64,000 nucleotides of DNA, taken from Doris montereyensis (Eukaryota; Mollusca; Gastropoda; Nudibranchia; Dorididae). Of the stretch, positions 11,884 to 31,452 are shown in pieces. The stretch is from contig JAXRKP010001707.1 of the NCBI GenBank assembly GCA_037039925.1, positions 35,796 through 99,795 on the forward strand, given 5' to 3'. The first letter of the stretch is position 1. Every line of letters starts with the position of its first letter. The position numbers and the translations under genes were made by a program. A model generated the notes under the pieces. It worked only from the letters and a program-made list of their open reading frames with translations. It made no database searches and was not told the DNA's origin.

Positions 11884-13119
11884 CTCCAGTATTTCTCTCT
11901 ATTGGCAAATTGGGCTTTACTATCGCATCCTCAGTTAAAATTATAAGTCGTGAAGACAACCGTGACCAGTTTGAGCAGAATGGTTATAAACGTAACACGT
12001 AATAAGGATAGTATAAAGGCGTACAATCACAGAATTTTACAAAAATGGACAAAAGGATTGTTTTCATTTTCATCAGCCCACGATCCGGAAGTCATCTGAT
12101 CAACGGTAAAGGCACTACTCGACTCCACGCCCGAGGTGTCGGGAAACACCACAGACTTTTTTGAGAACTAGGGAAAAGTGAAACTCTCCAAACCAGATGC
12201 CCAAGCGTTACGTCACTAAATAGAAAGACGGACCCGAGCAGTTCAGTAACATTACGTACTGGCGTTGGATAGAATTTTCACAGTTATGCCCCTTTGACTG
12301 AAAAACATGACTTTTTAAAAGCTAATTTACTTGCTATCCTTTGCTATCTCTTAAAGTCATATATCTGGAATCCTCATGTTCTAAGCTTTAACATGGTATA
12401 TAACACTTGTAAAAAATATAACATGTATATTTTGACAAAAGAGGGAAATGGGGATGGACCATTTTGTGAAACCTTTATGTAATGTACAGTTTGTAAAAGA
12501 TGAAATGGCCAATTTGATATCAAACTTAAGTCTAGATCTATATAGACTTTAGATTTATATGAATTATATTTTATAATATACAGATCTATATTCAGATCTA
12601 GAACTGAATCAGACTCTATCTGGTTTACACTAATAAGATGTCTTTCTAGATCTAGATTCTAGATCTAGATCTAGATTGTGTCTAGACTGGAGATCTAGAT
12701 CTAGTAGACCTAGATTCTAGATCTAGTTGTAAACACGTAGATAGATCTAGATCTAAAATATCAGGTTTAGATGACAACACAAGATTAAAATCTATAGCTA
12801 TAGATCTATTCTAAAATGTATTTATTACTAGAGATAGATCTAGCTTTCTAGCTCTATCATTATTAGTATAATTATAAAAACAATTTAATCATGAAAAATT
12901 AAAAATAACAACAAACTCACCCTTCGATGCCTGTTATTTGTACGACGCCAGCCAGAGAGACGCACTCAATGATCTGACAAGGGGGAAAATCGGTAAATTA
13001 TGCTCATAACATTTTCATCGAAACAGTGAACGTGTACAAATATTCACACTGCTACAATAACAATTAGTCTACTTTACCTTCCAAGTTCCATGGTACACAG
13101 TATCCTCCACCACGGCCAT
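96..13119 (-). CDS. BTB/POZ domain protein, 14-exon gene (family not recognised)
   Basis: Exons in transcript order: 13078-13119, 12921-12973, 9787-9880, 8638-8702, 6910-7014, 4942-5194, 3987-4202, 3456-3555, 3097-3208, 2527-2685, 1608-1690, 1005-1080, 693-797, 96-182. All are flanked by GT/AG. Codon phase carries across every junction except exon 4 to exon 5, where a small exon or another acceptor is needed. The start MAVVEDTVYHGTWK has a G-x-W near the front and is followed by strand-like segments; this resembles a lipocalin/FABP (calycin) first strand, which is inference. Residues about 95-195 form a BTB/POZ fold, with GYFSDLSIRAESGKE then FKVHSTILRLSAP. An acidic linker (DESLDDDDSSE) and a Leu/Lys-rich helical C-terminus follow. 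BTB domains dimerise and often recruit cullin-3; the real function is unknown. About 517 residues are visible and the end may lie beyond the left edge. It is head-to-head with MAD2L1. Confidence 0.75.
693..797 (-). CDS. BTB gene exon 13
   Basis: Acceptor TTTCCAG and donor GTG|GTAGGT, 35 codons at phase 0. It contains FPFFVIRLKGATSALDERVT and a Trp-rich WKEWKYLF. Confidence 0.7.
1005..1080 (-). CDS. BTB gene exon 12
   Basis: Acceptor CTACCTCAG and donor GAG|GTAAGT. Encodes EQFNMKSQPDKVRSVSKSFD and onward, and ends at phase 0. Confidence 0.7.
1608..1690 (-). CDS. BTB gene exon 11, coiled coil
   Basis: Acceptor CTACTCAG. Encodes ALHVKELKKLKHFHERATTS and onward, a heptad-like Lys/Leu/His helix. 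The donor AAAAAAG|GTTTTT is weak, but the phase fits exon 12 exactly. Confidence 0.65.
2527..2685 (-). CDS. BTB gene exon 10
   Basis: Acceptor TCCAAAG. Encodes METILDIVFRFANETKTALE and onward. Donor CAC|GTAGGT gives 53 codons and phase 0, matching exon 11. If the donor is not used, the frame stays open to a TAG at 2473-2475, giving a shorter isoform. Confidence 0.75.
3097..3208 (-). CDS. BTB gene exon 9
   Basis: Acceptor CTGTCAG and donor GAG|GTAAAAG. Encodes IPIFLKQLLRLLRSVKAHLQ and onward, an amphipathic helix rich in Leu and Arg. Confidence 0.8.
3456..3555 (-). CDS. BTB gene exon 8
   Basis: Acceptor GATTTCAG and donor CAAG|GTAAGC. Encodes VAKLVIMCDLFAKRRHELSR and onward, predicted helical. 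Phases match exons 7 and 9. Confidence 0.8.
3987..4202 (-). CDS. BTB gene exon 7, acidic linker
   Basis: Acceptor TATTTCAG and donor ATCG|GTAAGA. Encodes IKTLVFDMHSCADHINKLFD, then an acidic run DESLDDDDSSE, then a helical end (LCYTVRQAMREEAI). Phases match both neighbours. Confidence 0.8.
4942..5194 (-). CDS. BTB gene exon 6, core of the BTB domain
   Basis: Acceptor CTTTTTCAG and donor CAAC|GTAAGA, 84 codons plus one base. FKVHSTILRLSAP is the BTB core strand and helix with the conserved His, and LPEDVLSTAFHFLYAECLPR is the typical 'FL.Y.Y' helix of BTB domains. Confidence 0.85.
5835..6395 (+). repeat. 43-bp minisatellite in a BTB gene intron
   Basis: About a dozen tandem copies of a 43-bp unit whose core reads ACTAATGCTAGAGCAAGATA. 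The central copies are almost identical and the copies at both edges are diverged, as expected for an array homogenised from its middle. Confidence 0.9.
6910..7014 (-). CDS. BTB gene exon 5, start of the BTB domain
   Basis: Acceptor TTACAG and donor GAG|GTAAAAG, 35 codons. It contains SALEHGYFSDLSIRAESGKE, the usual BTB opening (short helix, then 'SD' and a first beta strand). Confidence 0.8.
7434..8434 (-). mobile_element. piggyBac-like relic (TTAA-bounded), in a BTB gene intron
   Basis: A TTAA at 7434 is followed by CTCTTTGCACCTGGGACTAG, close to the CCCTTTGCRC ends known from piggyBac/Looper elements. Another TTAA at 8431 closes the element, with an inward end that matches only in part. 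Inside, the minus-strand frame 8130-7879 codes for an acidic Ser/Asp peptide (MILGSDLGVDLEDYDKDF, then SDAEDEVSS) like the acidic N-termini of piggyBac transposases. No catalytic domain is present, so it is a non-autonomous or internally deleted copy. Confidence 0.5.
8638..8702 (-). CDS. BTB gene exon 4
   Basis: Acceptor TCTTACAG and donor AAAG|GTAAGC. Encodes VDISDDLMLLTYEKCCMLQC and leaves phase 2. The next recognised exon opens at phase 0, so a small exon of length 3n+1 is missing, or exon 5 starts at the inner AAAAG at about 7002. Confidence 0.65.
9056..9083. repeat. (TAT)n/(TA)n microsatellite
   Basis: A TAT run passes into an uninterrupted TA run inside the intron between BTB exons 3 and 4. 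Confidence 0.85.
9787..9880 (-). CDS. BTB gene exon 3
   Basis: Acceptor TTTACCAG and donor GAG|GTAGCA. Encodes TEFVLDENGDVSWQVPDNAE and onward to CETYE. The phase fits exon 2, and exon 4 starts at phase 0. Confidence 0.75.
10422..10510. repeat. (AT)n(GT)n compound microsatellite
   Basis: An AT-rich run with short interruptions, followed by about 14 GT units, in the intron between BTB exons 2 and 3. Confidence 0.9.
11293..11330 (+). repeat. 14-bp triplication
   Basis: Three direct copies of CTTACGGCCATGTG, the last one diverging at its end. Confidence 0.8.
11844..11880. repeat. (TC)n microsatellite
   Basis: About 18 TC units. The surrounding intron, roughly 10.5-12.5 kb, shows no other recognisable element. 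Confidence 0.9.
12530..12850. repeat. TCTAGATC-rich island next to BTB exon 2
   Basis: Dense, partly overlapping copies of the palindromes TCTAGA and AGATCT, especially at 12,650-12,760, in the first 400 bp of the intron after exon 2. A second, smaller island lies in MAD2L1 intron 1. Confidence 0.8.
12921..12973 (-). CDS. BTB gene exon 2
   Basis: Acceptor TTGTCAG and donor GAAGG|GTGAGT. Encodes IIECVSLAGVVQITGIEG and leaves phase 2, which exon 3 completes. Confidence 0.75.
13078..13119 (-). CDS. BTB gene exon 1 (start)
   Basis: ATG at 13119 in the context CAAAATGGCC. Fourteen codons, MAVVEDTVYHGTWK, then donor AAG|GTAAAG; phase 0. Confidence 0.75.
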
Positions 13120-13671
13120 TTTGAACAATGTTTGTATACTAGATAGTGTGTCCAGATTGTACATGTAGGAGGAAATGACTGAGATGGGCAAATATAGAAA
13201 CTGGCTAATATAGGCTACGTAAATTTGATAATTTCAAAGGAACATAATGTTCTATGTTGATAACCATTATAACGTGACGCGTTTTGTATTGCTATGAAAT
13301 TTCAAATTAAAGATTTGAAATTATCACAGTTGTAACATGATTAAAATAACTGTGACAAAATTACATTCAAAAACGGCGCATCACAACGACAAAATATAAT
13401 GGGGTTTTTTTAATAAAGAGAGAAAGAAAAATATATAATATAAGAGGAGAAAAAAATACAACAAAGCTCGACGACAAAAAGAATAAAGAGGAGGAGGTAA
13501 GAAAGACATGAAAAGCAGCAGTGGTAGATCTAATTAAGTGCAAAACTTTTGGATCCGAGAAATCCCATAGGCCCACATATTATTTTTAATAGATAGGGGC
13601 AAAATACAGTAAGTGATTATCAAATTTAGTTATTAGTATAGATTTTTGTTCGGATTTTTTTTTTGGTGGGT

Positions 13672-13976
13672 TATATAAAGATCAATGTATGAAAGACGGC
13701 GAACTTCACAAAACACTGGAACAACTAGTCAGTCGTTAGACACGCATTATGGGTCTATTGCTAGACGTCTCTATATTTACGTCTAGGTTTGTTGCATGGA
13801 TGGTGGCGTTGTTTGTATTTGTTCGCAACCATTTTGTGATGTTGTCTAACATCTCTATACAACGTCGTCAATGGCTTCTTTTTTTCCTTTCAATTATCCT
13901 GATGTTATCAGATGTTCTAGATCTAGTCCTTTTCTTTTCATTATGTGTCGAAAGAATGTTGACTGCCTTTTCATGA
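13672..13976 (+). other. TATA-preceded small hydrophobic ORF (75 codons), uncertain
   Basis: TTATATAAAG at 13671-13680 lies 69 bp before an ATG at 13749. The ATG opens a 75-codon frame ending at a TGA at 13974-13976. The product starts MGLLLDVSIFTSRFVAWMVA and has two hydrophobic stretches around a basic turn (SIQRRQW), like a two-span membrane microprotein. There is no homology I recognise. AT-rich DNA gives such frames by chance, so this is kept only as a candidate. Confidence 0.25.
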
Positions 13977-15382
13977 TATTCGTGATTACCGATAACTGTT
14001 CTTCTTTTGGGGTTTTATTTTAGTGCCAGCTTGCTTGGCTGATCATTTGTCGTGGAAGAGTCCAATGAGATAGGAGGTGCAGGTCTCGAAGAATAGACCG
14101 TTCTGGTACAGAGTGAGACAGGCTTGTATTTAAGTGAATTGTCTTGATCATCCATTTACATATTAAGATGGTATTTTCTGGGGGAGTGAGATTTTTGGTG
14201 TCGTATTTGATGCTAGAAATAGACATGTGCCGTAGTTTAGACGCAATTGTAGTGACTTCTCCTACGCAAATTAACCACTTGACCACAGCTGCCTACATAG
14301 TATCTACTCTTTATTTATCTCGCTTATCAGTAGAACTTTTCAGAATGTATAGGTTTCTCGTTTAAATATCAGGAATGAACAAGTTAGGCTGCGTGGGTTT
14401 TAATCCATGCATTGGCCCTAACACAGCACCACAAACCAAGCGATCACGCACGGTTAGGTCATCGCACAGCAAAGTAAATCACAAACACACAGCATGTAAC
14501 GAAATGGGTTTTATTGATGCAAGTACATAATGTACCATGTAGGCATACATCAATGTTAAGGTTAGCGCCACAAGTGTTAAAATAAACCAGGCTGTGCGTT
14601 GAAATATAAAGAAGTATAAAATAATAATTTAGCAGTAATGTCCAAAACTAACTTGATTTCTAAAGTTCAAAGTTGAAAGTAAGATTACGTATTATCTATT
14701 TGTAGATTTAAACAGCGTTAACCTTCTCATAGATGGACATGCAATAGGACCTACTTATAAATCATTATGATTTGTATATCCACGCCGGCTACAAGCCAAT
14801 CCTGGGTGCGTGAATGTCACACAGAGAGCCATCTCAGGCGCAATGGTGTTTTAACTTGCACAGCATTTGTAACGAGGACCTCTAAATTTTATATCCATTT
14901 TCGACATGACTAGGTCTCAATCTGGATTATCAAAGAGTATATACTATTACTACGGCCAATTTCAACAACATGACTTGGACGGATGAATTCAAGTCTGTAT
15001 CACCATTCTCCTTTACGCCCCACCCGCTCAATTGAACATGTCAGAAGAATATAGTCAGAAACACAATATATAGTTTCTTTAGTTTAAAACTATAAATGGC
15101 CAATTGTTTATTCCATAAGATCAGCTTAAACTTAATACAAGAACAAGCAGGATGCTAAACATATATTGTACATGTTTCCATCTTCAATCAATGATTGTCA
15201 TTTGCATTCATTATACCCCAATAAGGTTATGGACCAAAAAATATAACTCAGCAGTAGCATTGAAGGCTTTAAAAACAGAATTAAACACATCGTTTAAAAT
15301 CAATATTGGATTAACGGTTTGGGGTTGCATTGAAATATATGCCCTGACAGTAATACTCAAGAACTGAGTTGGTATGCTATTA

Positions 15383-15461
15383 TGAAGAAGAAGAAGAAGA
15401 AGAAGAAGAAGAAGAAGAAGAAGAAGAAGAAGAAGAAGAAGAGGGAGAAGAAGAAGAGGAG
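15383..15461. repeat. (GAA)n microsatellite
   Basis: About 25 GAA triplets with a few GAG/GGA interruptions at the right end. It is a purine strand of the kind that can form triplex DNA. Confidence 0.9.
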
Positions 15462-15819
15462 GGCAGTTAGGCAGATGGCCACATTTTTTTCCGATTCAAA
15501 TCTTTAGGAGGGGTGTAACTTTTTAAAGCAATTGACTTTAACACTAGGGTGAGAGATGGCAAAGAACCAAAAGACAAGACAGCCATGTTTCTGATCAAAC
15601 TGCATGTAGGACAATGTAATACAGTCAGAAAGAAAGTAGGACAACGACAGTCTTATGTACGTAATACATGTACATAATAGTATACATCCGTGGAAAAGCG
15701 GAACCTAAATAAATGTAGTAATAATCAGAGGCAGGCTTGAAACTCAGCATCACTTTGAAGAAAACTGTAAGCAAGATCTTGAATGGTGGGCCCACGGCGG
15801 CCCACGGACGTCCAGAGAA

Positions 15820-16140
15820 AGGAACTCTGTAGTCCAGAGGCAAGGTGTCGCTTCTTAACCCACAGGTAGTGGGTTCGAGCCACTCCGACGGTTGATATAT
15901 TTTCTCGTTCTTTTTCGAGTAAAACTACCCCCCCCCTCCTGGTCCAGGAGGGTGGATCGGTACCTAGTCCAATCGGAGACGGACGATAAAAAGGAGGTCC
16001 CGTGTACATATCATAACACTGTGCACGTTAAAGATCATTTGGCTGTTTACAGGGCAGTCCGGCAAAATTAATAAAAAAAATACAACCAAAAACCCCGAGA
16101 TTACCTTAGTTGTGGATGTGGGTAAATCAAATCAAATCAA
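15820..16140 (+). mobile_element. SINE B copy
   Basis: The head CTGTAGTCCAGAGGCAAGGT with a Pol III B-box-like GGGTTCGAGCC is followed by a body containing GCACGTTAAAGATC and GGCTGTTTACAGGGCAGTCC. It ends in AAATCAAATCAAATCAA. Other copies lie at 29.5, 30.6, 41.5 and 41.9 kb. Confidence 0.8.
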
Positions 16141-16223
16141 GCGTCCAGAGAACTGGGACAACTAACAAATCATATTCACACTATTCACAGATCGTTGTAA
16201 CCGGCCTTCTAATTATAGTTTCC

Positions 16224-16239
16224 GGCGCGGGCATTTGAA
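16224..16239 (+). promoter_or_regulatory. CDE/CHR-like cell-cycle element of MAD2L1
   Basis: GGCGCGGGCATTTGAA lies 47 bp before the MAD2L1 ATG. It combines a GC-rich CDE/E2F-like core (TTTCCGGCGCGGG when the flank is included) with a perfect CHR, TTTGAA, at a spacing of about 2-4 bp. In vertebrates such pairs bind DREAM/MuvB and give G2/M expression. Its use here is inferred. Confidence 0.5.
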
Positions 16240-16285
16240 CTCACTTTTAGACATCAGACACATTCTTCTTTGCTGTGCAACCAAA

Positions 16286-26110
<9,825 letters not shown>

Positions 26111-26474
26111 AATGTTCCCCATGATTATTATGTAAAAAGTATTATGGCATCATAAAATTCACTTAATATCATGTAAATATGTAATACTCGGAGACTTGTC
26201 CGGACTCAGTCACACGTCTTTCTGCGTGATGCTCTCTCTCACACAGCCGTTTCAATGAGATTGAGAAATTGCACACTTAACAGAAAAAGAATAGACATAA
26301 GTGCACATTGGGCACAATTTTGAACATGTTTGTTTACAGCGCCGTAGAAACAAGGAAACATGAAGGAACAGAAATTGCTAAAGCAAAGTCCACAATTAAT
26401 TTCAAAGCATGTTGTGAAAAGGATGTGGGTAAATATTTTAATGAGTCAAGCGTTGATTTTTTTCAATATGTGAA

Positions 26475-26480
26475 AATAAA
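26475..26480 (+). terminator. candidate MAD2L1 polyadenylation signal
   Basis: First canonical AATAAA after the stop, 365 bp downstream. Others occur further on, so the choice is tentative. Confidence 0.4.
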
Positions 26481-26634
26481 AACAACTGTAATCATTCAGT
26501 AGAGAAAAACTCACAACAGGATAGCCGACAAAGAGTTAAAGAGGGGTTTTAAGACATGTTGCTGTATTCACACGATTCTTGTTTTGATAATAGAAGAATG
26601 GTAACTGATTTACCCATGATTCTTCTTTGTCAAG

Positions 26635-27690
26635 TGGGGCAGTTGGTGGGCGCTGTTGGTAGGTCCTTTTTCTTTTATGTCACGCTTTCACTTATCTGTC
26701 ATCTTGCTGTTCCCTCTTCATCGAACCGGAGATCACCGCATGTGTTGAACAGGGTCAATTTCACTGAAACGAACTAAGCAAACAATGCTTGTAGATCTTA
26801 CTTCTTTCCTTTCCTCACATTTGATGGACGGTTAAATTTTAATGAAGCAAATCTATTTGTCAAGGAGCCTTTTGGAGTACTCCACTAAAGTGCAGTCAAA
26901 GCACTTGACCTTATCTTGGCTCTAGATGGTGGGGTCTTGTGTGCCTCATTTGGAATTCTTCAATTACAGGCAAAGTCAGCATTATTGTCACGTCGCAACA
27001 TCCTGGATGGCCCATAGCATTCAATTTTCGAAATCACGAGATTGGAAAATCTCTTTCGTGTTCGCAGAGATGCCCTCTGTTGGACCTCCAATGCAAACTT
27101 TCAATGTCCATCCACACTATTGCGAATGTAAATGAAGCCTTCAGGTGACAGCATTTTCTTTAAATCAATTTGCTTAGGGCTATTTGGATATGTTGTCGGT
27201 ACAAAGCTGTATTTTTGGCAGTTCAGGGACATTGGCACACTCTGAGCATTGTGTACTTTTGAAGAGAATTACATACAGATTCTGTCACGACCGCGTAGTA
27301 CACTTTTCACAATGATTCAAATACATGAGGGTTTTTTATTACTTTCATTTTGGCGCATAACTTTTGAACAAGCGAAAAAAAGATCTTTCACGCAGCTGAG
27401 TCTGGCCATGCGACTAAGTCATACATCTGAGTCCTTTGAAATGGTGGGTGGTTGGCGGGCGATGCTGGTAAGTCCTACTTCTTTCACTTCCTTCTTTCAC
27501 TTATCTTTCATCTTGCTGTCTCTTCCTAATTCACTCTGAGATCACCGCAATGGTGGACGGGGTAAATTTCAATGAAACAAACAAAAGAACTTTACTTTCA
27601 CCATTGCTGTTTCCTCTTAATTCACCCTGAGATCATCACATATGGTGAACGGGGTAAATTTCAACAAAAAACAAAACAAAAAATCAAAAC
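26635..27690 (+). mobile_element. repeat family C, three copies
   Basis: Copies at 26635-26775, 27441-27590 and 27598-27670 share CTTGCTGT, GAGATCACCGCA, GGTGAACGGGGTAAATTTCA and a GGTAGGTCCT motif. They end in A/CAAA-rich tails. Further copies lie at 28765-28890, 30050-30110 and 50880-50985. The length and tail suggest a SINE or a LINE 3' end; no Pol III head is clear. Confidence 0.55.
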
Positions 27691-27699
27691 CCTTGAAAT

Positions 27700-29190
27700 G
27701 CTTTCAATTATTAAAATGCTGGCTGGTAAAGTGTTTTAGAACAGGTTGTAAATATATTATATATCATTGGGAGACTATTTATGTTCAAATGTTTTTATGT
27801 TCTCTATAATTTTTTGTTGCACTTCCAAAGCATGATTGAGTCTAACACATTGGTTGCTACACAGTATAAGACCATCTGGAATCCTCATTGCTAAAGGGTT
27901 TGGGAAGGAAATGGGCACTCAAAAAGGGTATAGTGGAAGGAAAAAAATATCTCTATGAGGATGCAAGCTATTTTAAATGATATTTGGAGGATGGCAGGGA
28001 TTTTATAGATGAGCTTTGATTGAAAATTTAACTTTTTCTTGTGTTATAGATATCGAAATGATGAATACATTGTAGATGCTTTTTAGTCCTAAATTGTCGT
28101 GTGAATATGAAATGGTTCTGTGTGAAGTTCTACTTCTAGTTCTAGGCTGTCGAGTTATGGACTGTAGTGGGTTCTCTCTGAAATGCACTCAAATGATAAT
28201 CTTTATTTCATACTTGAATGATCACTCTATCCTGAGATAGATTAATAAGATTCTTAATATTTTTGTTAATACAATCTAGTAGATGCCAAATTTGGTGTCT
28301 AAAAAGTGCCAATAAAATTTTTTTTAACATCATTCGACAAATCATGACATAAGAACTACATATGGGACAGGTGAAGTTGATAAATTGATGTATACATTTT
28401 TACATTCTTCAAATTCATTTGACGAATATGAATTTTCAAGATTTTCGTCTGATTTATTGAAATAATTGTATTGCTAGCATTAGATCTCCTTTTGTTTATA
28501 TTGACCCACAACTCCCTTGTCATACCTTGGTTACCTTTGTTCTATGAGGACAAAATAATAAATCAATGTCTATCAGAATAAAGTTGTGGATTTATTTTTG
28601 TCTTCTTTGTGAGTCATTATTGACAGTGATGTCTTTAATATTTTGATTCCAAACACAAATGTACGATTATCAGAAACAACTATTTGCATTATAATTATAA
28701 TAATCATATTTGTAGCTAACTTGCTAAAAACTTACTAACCAAAATGCTTTTTCTTGTACACCCAGCCATTGTGGGAGGTTTGTGTTGCTGGTAGGTCCTC
28801 CTACTCGTTACCCTTTCTTCTTGCTGTTTCCATTTAATTCACCTGAGATCGTGGCGTATGGTGTGAAGGGTTGAATTTCCAACAAAACACAAACATTCAG
28901 CTATTGTTTCATTTAAAAGAAATTATTGCAAATAAGATTTAGTCGTGGATGTGAGTAAAATCAAATCAAAAGCAATGAGATGAATTGATTTATTTAATAT
29001 AAGACAGAACAATTTTGCATAAAGTCTTTAATTTTTATTGCCCTTAGTGATATTGACAGTGTTTTGGAAAGCATGAACGTAGAAACTAATATAGATAGAG
29101 CCTGAGAAACCCTGATTTCAGTAGCACCAACCAAATTAGATGAAACAAGATCAGTTCTTGAACTGGACATTATTCTGTTACTTTTAATAT
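27700..29190. other. intergenic, MAD2L1 3' side
   Basis: No gene seen. A repeat C copy lies at 28765-28890 and a SINE B 3' fragment (TAGTCGTGGATGTGAGTAAA) at 28936-28975. An AATAAA near 28,581 could be a distal poly(A) site. Confidence 0.4.
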
Positions 29191-29195
29191 TATGG

Positions 29196-29468
29196 GGCGT
29201 TGGTGACCGAGTGGTTAGGCTGTCGGACTTGGGATCATGAGGTCCCAGGTTAGAATCTAGCAAAGCTTGGCCTGGCTTTGGGTTCCTTGGGAGAGACCTG
29301 TAACACACATTTCCCCCACTCGAGCCAGATGCAAATTGGTACAAATGCTGTAGCTTAAGACTAAAAACTTGCGTCCTTCTAGAGTCCTGTCTAGGATGTG
29401 GTTATATTTATCACCTGTTCTGCTCCATGCTATAGAAATCAGGACACTTTGGCTCTATGGGCGATGTA
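29196..29468 (+). mobile_element. SINE A copy (tRNA-derived)
   Basis: A tRNA-like head with A box GTGACCGAGTGGTTAGGC and a B-box region CCCAGGTTAGAATCTAGC. The body contains TTCCTTGGGAGAGAC and CTATAGAAATCAGGAC. Its 3' end abuts a SINE B copy. Confidence 0.85.
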
Positions 29469-29469
29469 G

Positions 29470-29777
29470 GGGACTCGGTAGTCCAGAGGCAAGGTGTTGG
29501 CCTCCCAATCAAAAGGTAGTGGGTTCAAGCTCCGCCAATGATTGAAAAAGTTTCTCAAGTTTTTTTTATAGCAAAATCTACTCTCTGGTACATGTAGGTG
29601 GATCGACACCTAATCCTATCCAAAATGGACGATAAAAAGAGTTCCCATGTGCAGATCACAACACTGTACGTTAAAGATCTCATGGCTGTTTACAAGGCAA
29701 AATTAAATTATTAAAAATCCTACCAAAACCCCCGAGATCACCTTAGTTGTGGATGTGGGTAAATCAAATCAAATCAA
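29470..29777 (+). mobile_element. SINE B copy
   Basis: The head GGGACTCGGTAGTCCAGAGG, B-box-like GTGGGTTCAAGCTCC, body GTACGTTAAAGATCTCATGG and tail GTAAATCAAATCAAATCAAA make this a full-length copy. Confidence 0.85.
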
Positions 29778-30604
29778 ACTATGGGCGGTAATGGTCTTGA
29801 AGGAACTGCTTTTGTCTTTAACAAATACATGCAGTAGGGTTCCCACTCATCGTGGAAAACTGGAAAAGTCTTGGAATTTGGTCGGGAGAAATTAAGACTC
29901 GGAAAAGTCTTGGAATTTTAAAAAATTTCCTTTATTAAGTCTTGGAAAAGTCTTGGAATTTTTCTGAAATATTGGTAGTTTATTTTAGTGCTATTAACAT
30001 ACTCTTGGTAGAAAGTTTCGGGCTTGACTTCGATTAAGGAAGTTTGACTTTCCCTCTTTCACTTTCAGTAATTGTCTTTTATCTTGCTGTTTCCTCTTAA
30101 TTCACCCTTTCCATTCCTTTTCTTTCTTTTTTTTTGCCCAATTTTACTATTTTTTATAGCTTGAATTAGGATACTTCATTATCCAGGAGTGGCAGGGCTG
30201 TTTGAAATGTTTTGGAAAATTTGATGTTGGCATGGAAAAATCTTTTTTTTAGAAGAGTAGGAACCCTGATGTAGTATAGTACTAGCATAACAGTATAATA
30301 AATCTCTTAGCTATACTTGTTATAGTTGACTACATGTATTTGATATCCATTTGCATATATATACAATGTATTTGGTGTCGGAATGAGAAACATTCTAGTG
30401 TTAATAAAGGTGTCTTTCCCAATGACACACAGTCAGTCACACCAAGCAACCCTGGAATTGTCAGTTTCAAACCGGATCGATTACAACTATACCACATATT
30501 ATATTTATATTATATGCCTCACGATACCAAAGTATGGAGAGCAAAAATAGCTTTTGTTTTTGTTTTATTTCATCTCAACTTACCGTATCCACCATATTCG
30601 GTGA

Positions 30605-30920
30605 TCTCGGGGTGAAGGGTGGGCCAGGTGCAAAGTGTTTGCCTCTCAACCAAAAGGCCGAAAGCTCAAGCTCTGATGGTTGCGAATTGTTCGCGAGTCC
30701 CCCCCCCCCCACCCCTTGCCCAGATAGGTGGATTGACACCTAGTCCCATCGGAGATAGACGATGTAAAGGAGGTCAGGTATGCAGATAACACTTTACTTT
30801 GTGTATGTTAAATATGCCTTGGCTGTTTACAGGGCAGTCTGAGCAAAATTAAAAATCCTATCAAAACCCTTGAGATCACCTTAGTTGTGGATGTGGGTAA
30901 AATCAAATCAAATTAAAAAC
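30605..30920 (+). mobile_element. SINE B copy
   Basis: Diverged head (AAAGCTCAAGCTCTGATGG), then GGTGGATTGACACCTAGTCC, GGCTGTTTACAGGGCAGTCT and a TGGGTAAAATCAAATCAAAT tail. Confidence 0.8.
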
Positions 30921-31167
30921 TCTGAGTGGAATGAGTAGAAATAGTAAGTTGAAAGACATGTATACGAGTGAAATTGAAAAGGAAAGAAGTAGGACCTACC
31001 AGACGCGCCCAACGGCCCACATTTATTTAGTAATTAGTAATGAACCAAAAAATATGTCATTCTTTTAAGCCATAAACTAAATACAATGTACAATCCAAAC
31101 GGAGAACGCAATGTGCTCTCTCGAGTGGAGAACTGAACACTTGTTTTAATGTTTGGCTACACAAGGA

Positions 31168-31452
31168 GATGTGGCGTCAGTGGTCGAGCAGTTAGGCTGT
31201 CAGACTGAGGATCATTAGATCCCGGATTCGAATCCTAGCAAAACTAGGCCCGCCGTTGTGTTCCTTGGGAAAAACGCTCAACATTAACACGCATTTTCCC
31301 CCCACTCTACTCAGGTGCAAATGGGTGCAAGCACTAGCTTGGGAGTAAAAACTTGCCCCTGGCGAGAAGATGATTATCACCCGTTTCGTTTCACGCTATT
31401 GAAACTGGGATAAGCTCCGGCTTTATGGGTCGCAATGGTTTTGAAGGAAATT
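31168..31452 (+). mobile_element. SINE A copy
   Basis: Good A box (GTGGTCGAGCAGTTAGGC) and B box (GATTCGAATCC), with body TTCCTTGGGAAAAACGC, then ACGCTATTGAAACTGGGATA. Confidence 0.85.

Larger units (their letters stand above)
13120..16285. other. divergent intergenic region, BTB gene to MAD2L1
   Basis: This 3.2-kb space separates two oppositely transcribed start codons. It holds the small hydrophobic ORF at 13.7 kb, an AAG tract, a SINE B copy at 15.8-16.1 kb and the MAD2L1 proximal promoter. The stretch 14,000-15,370 shows only short AT-rich frames and no element I can name. Confidence 0.6.

Noticed and set aside
29196..29268. Genuine tRNA gene
   Set aside because: The A and B boxes are tRNA-like, but the acceptor stem does not pair and the sequence continues into a SINE body found at several other sites.
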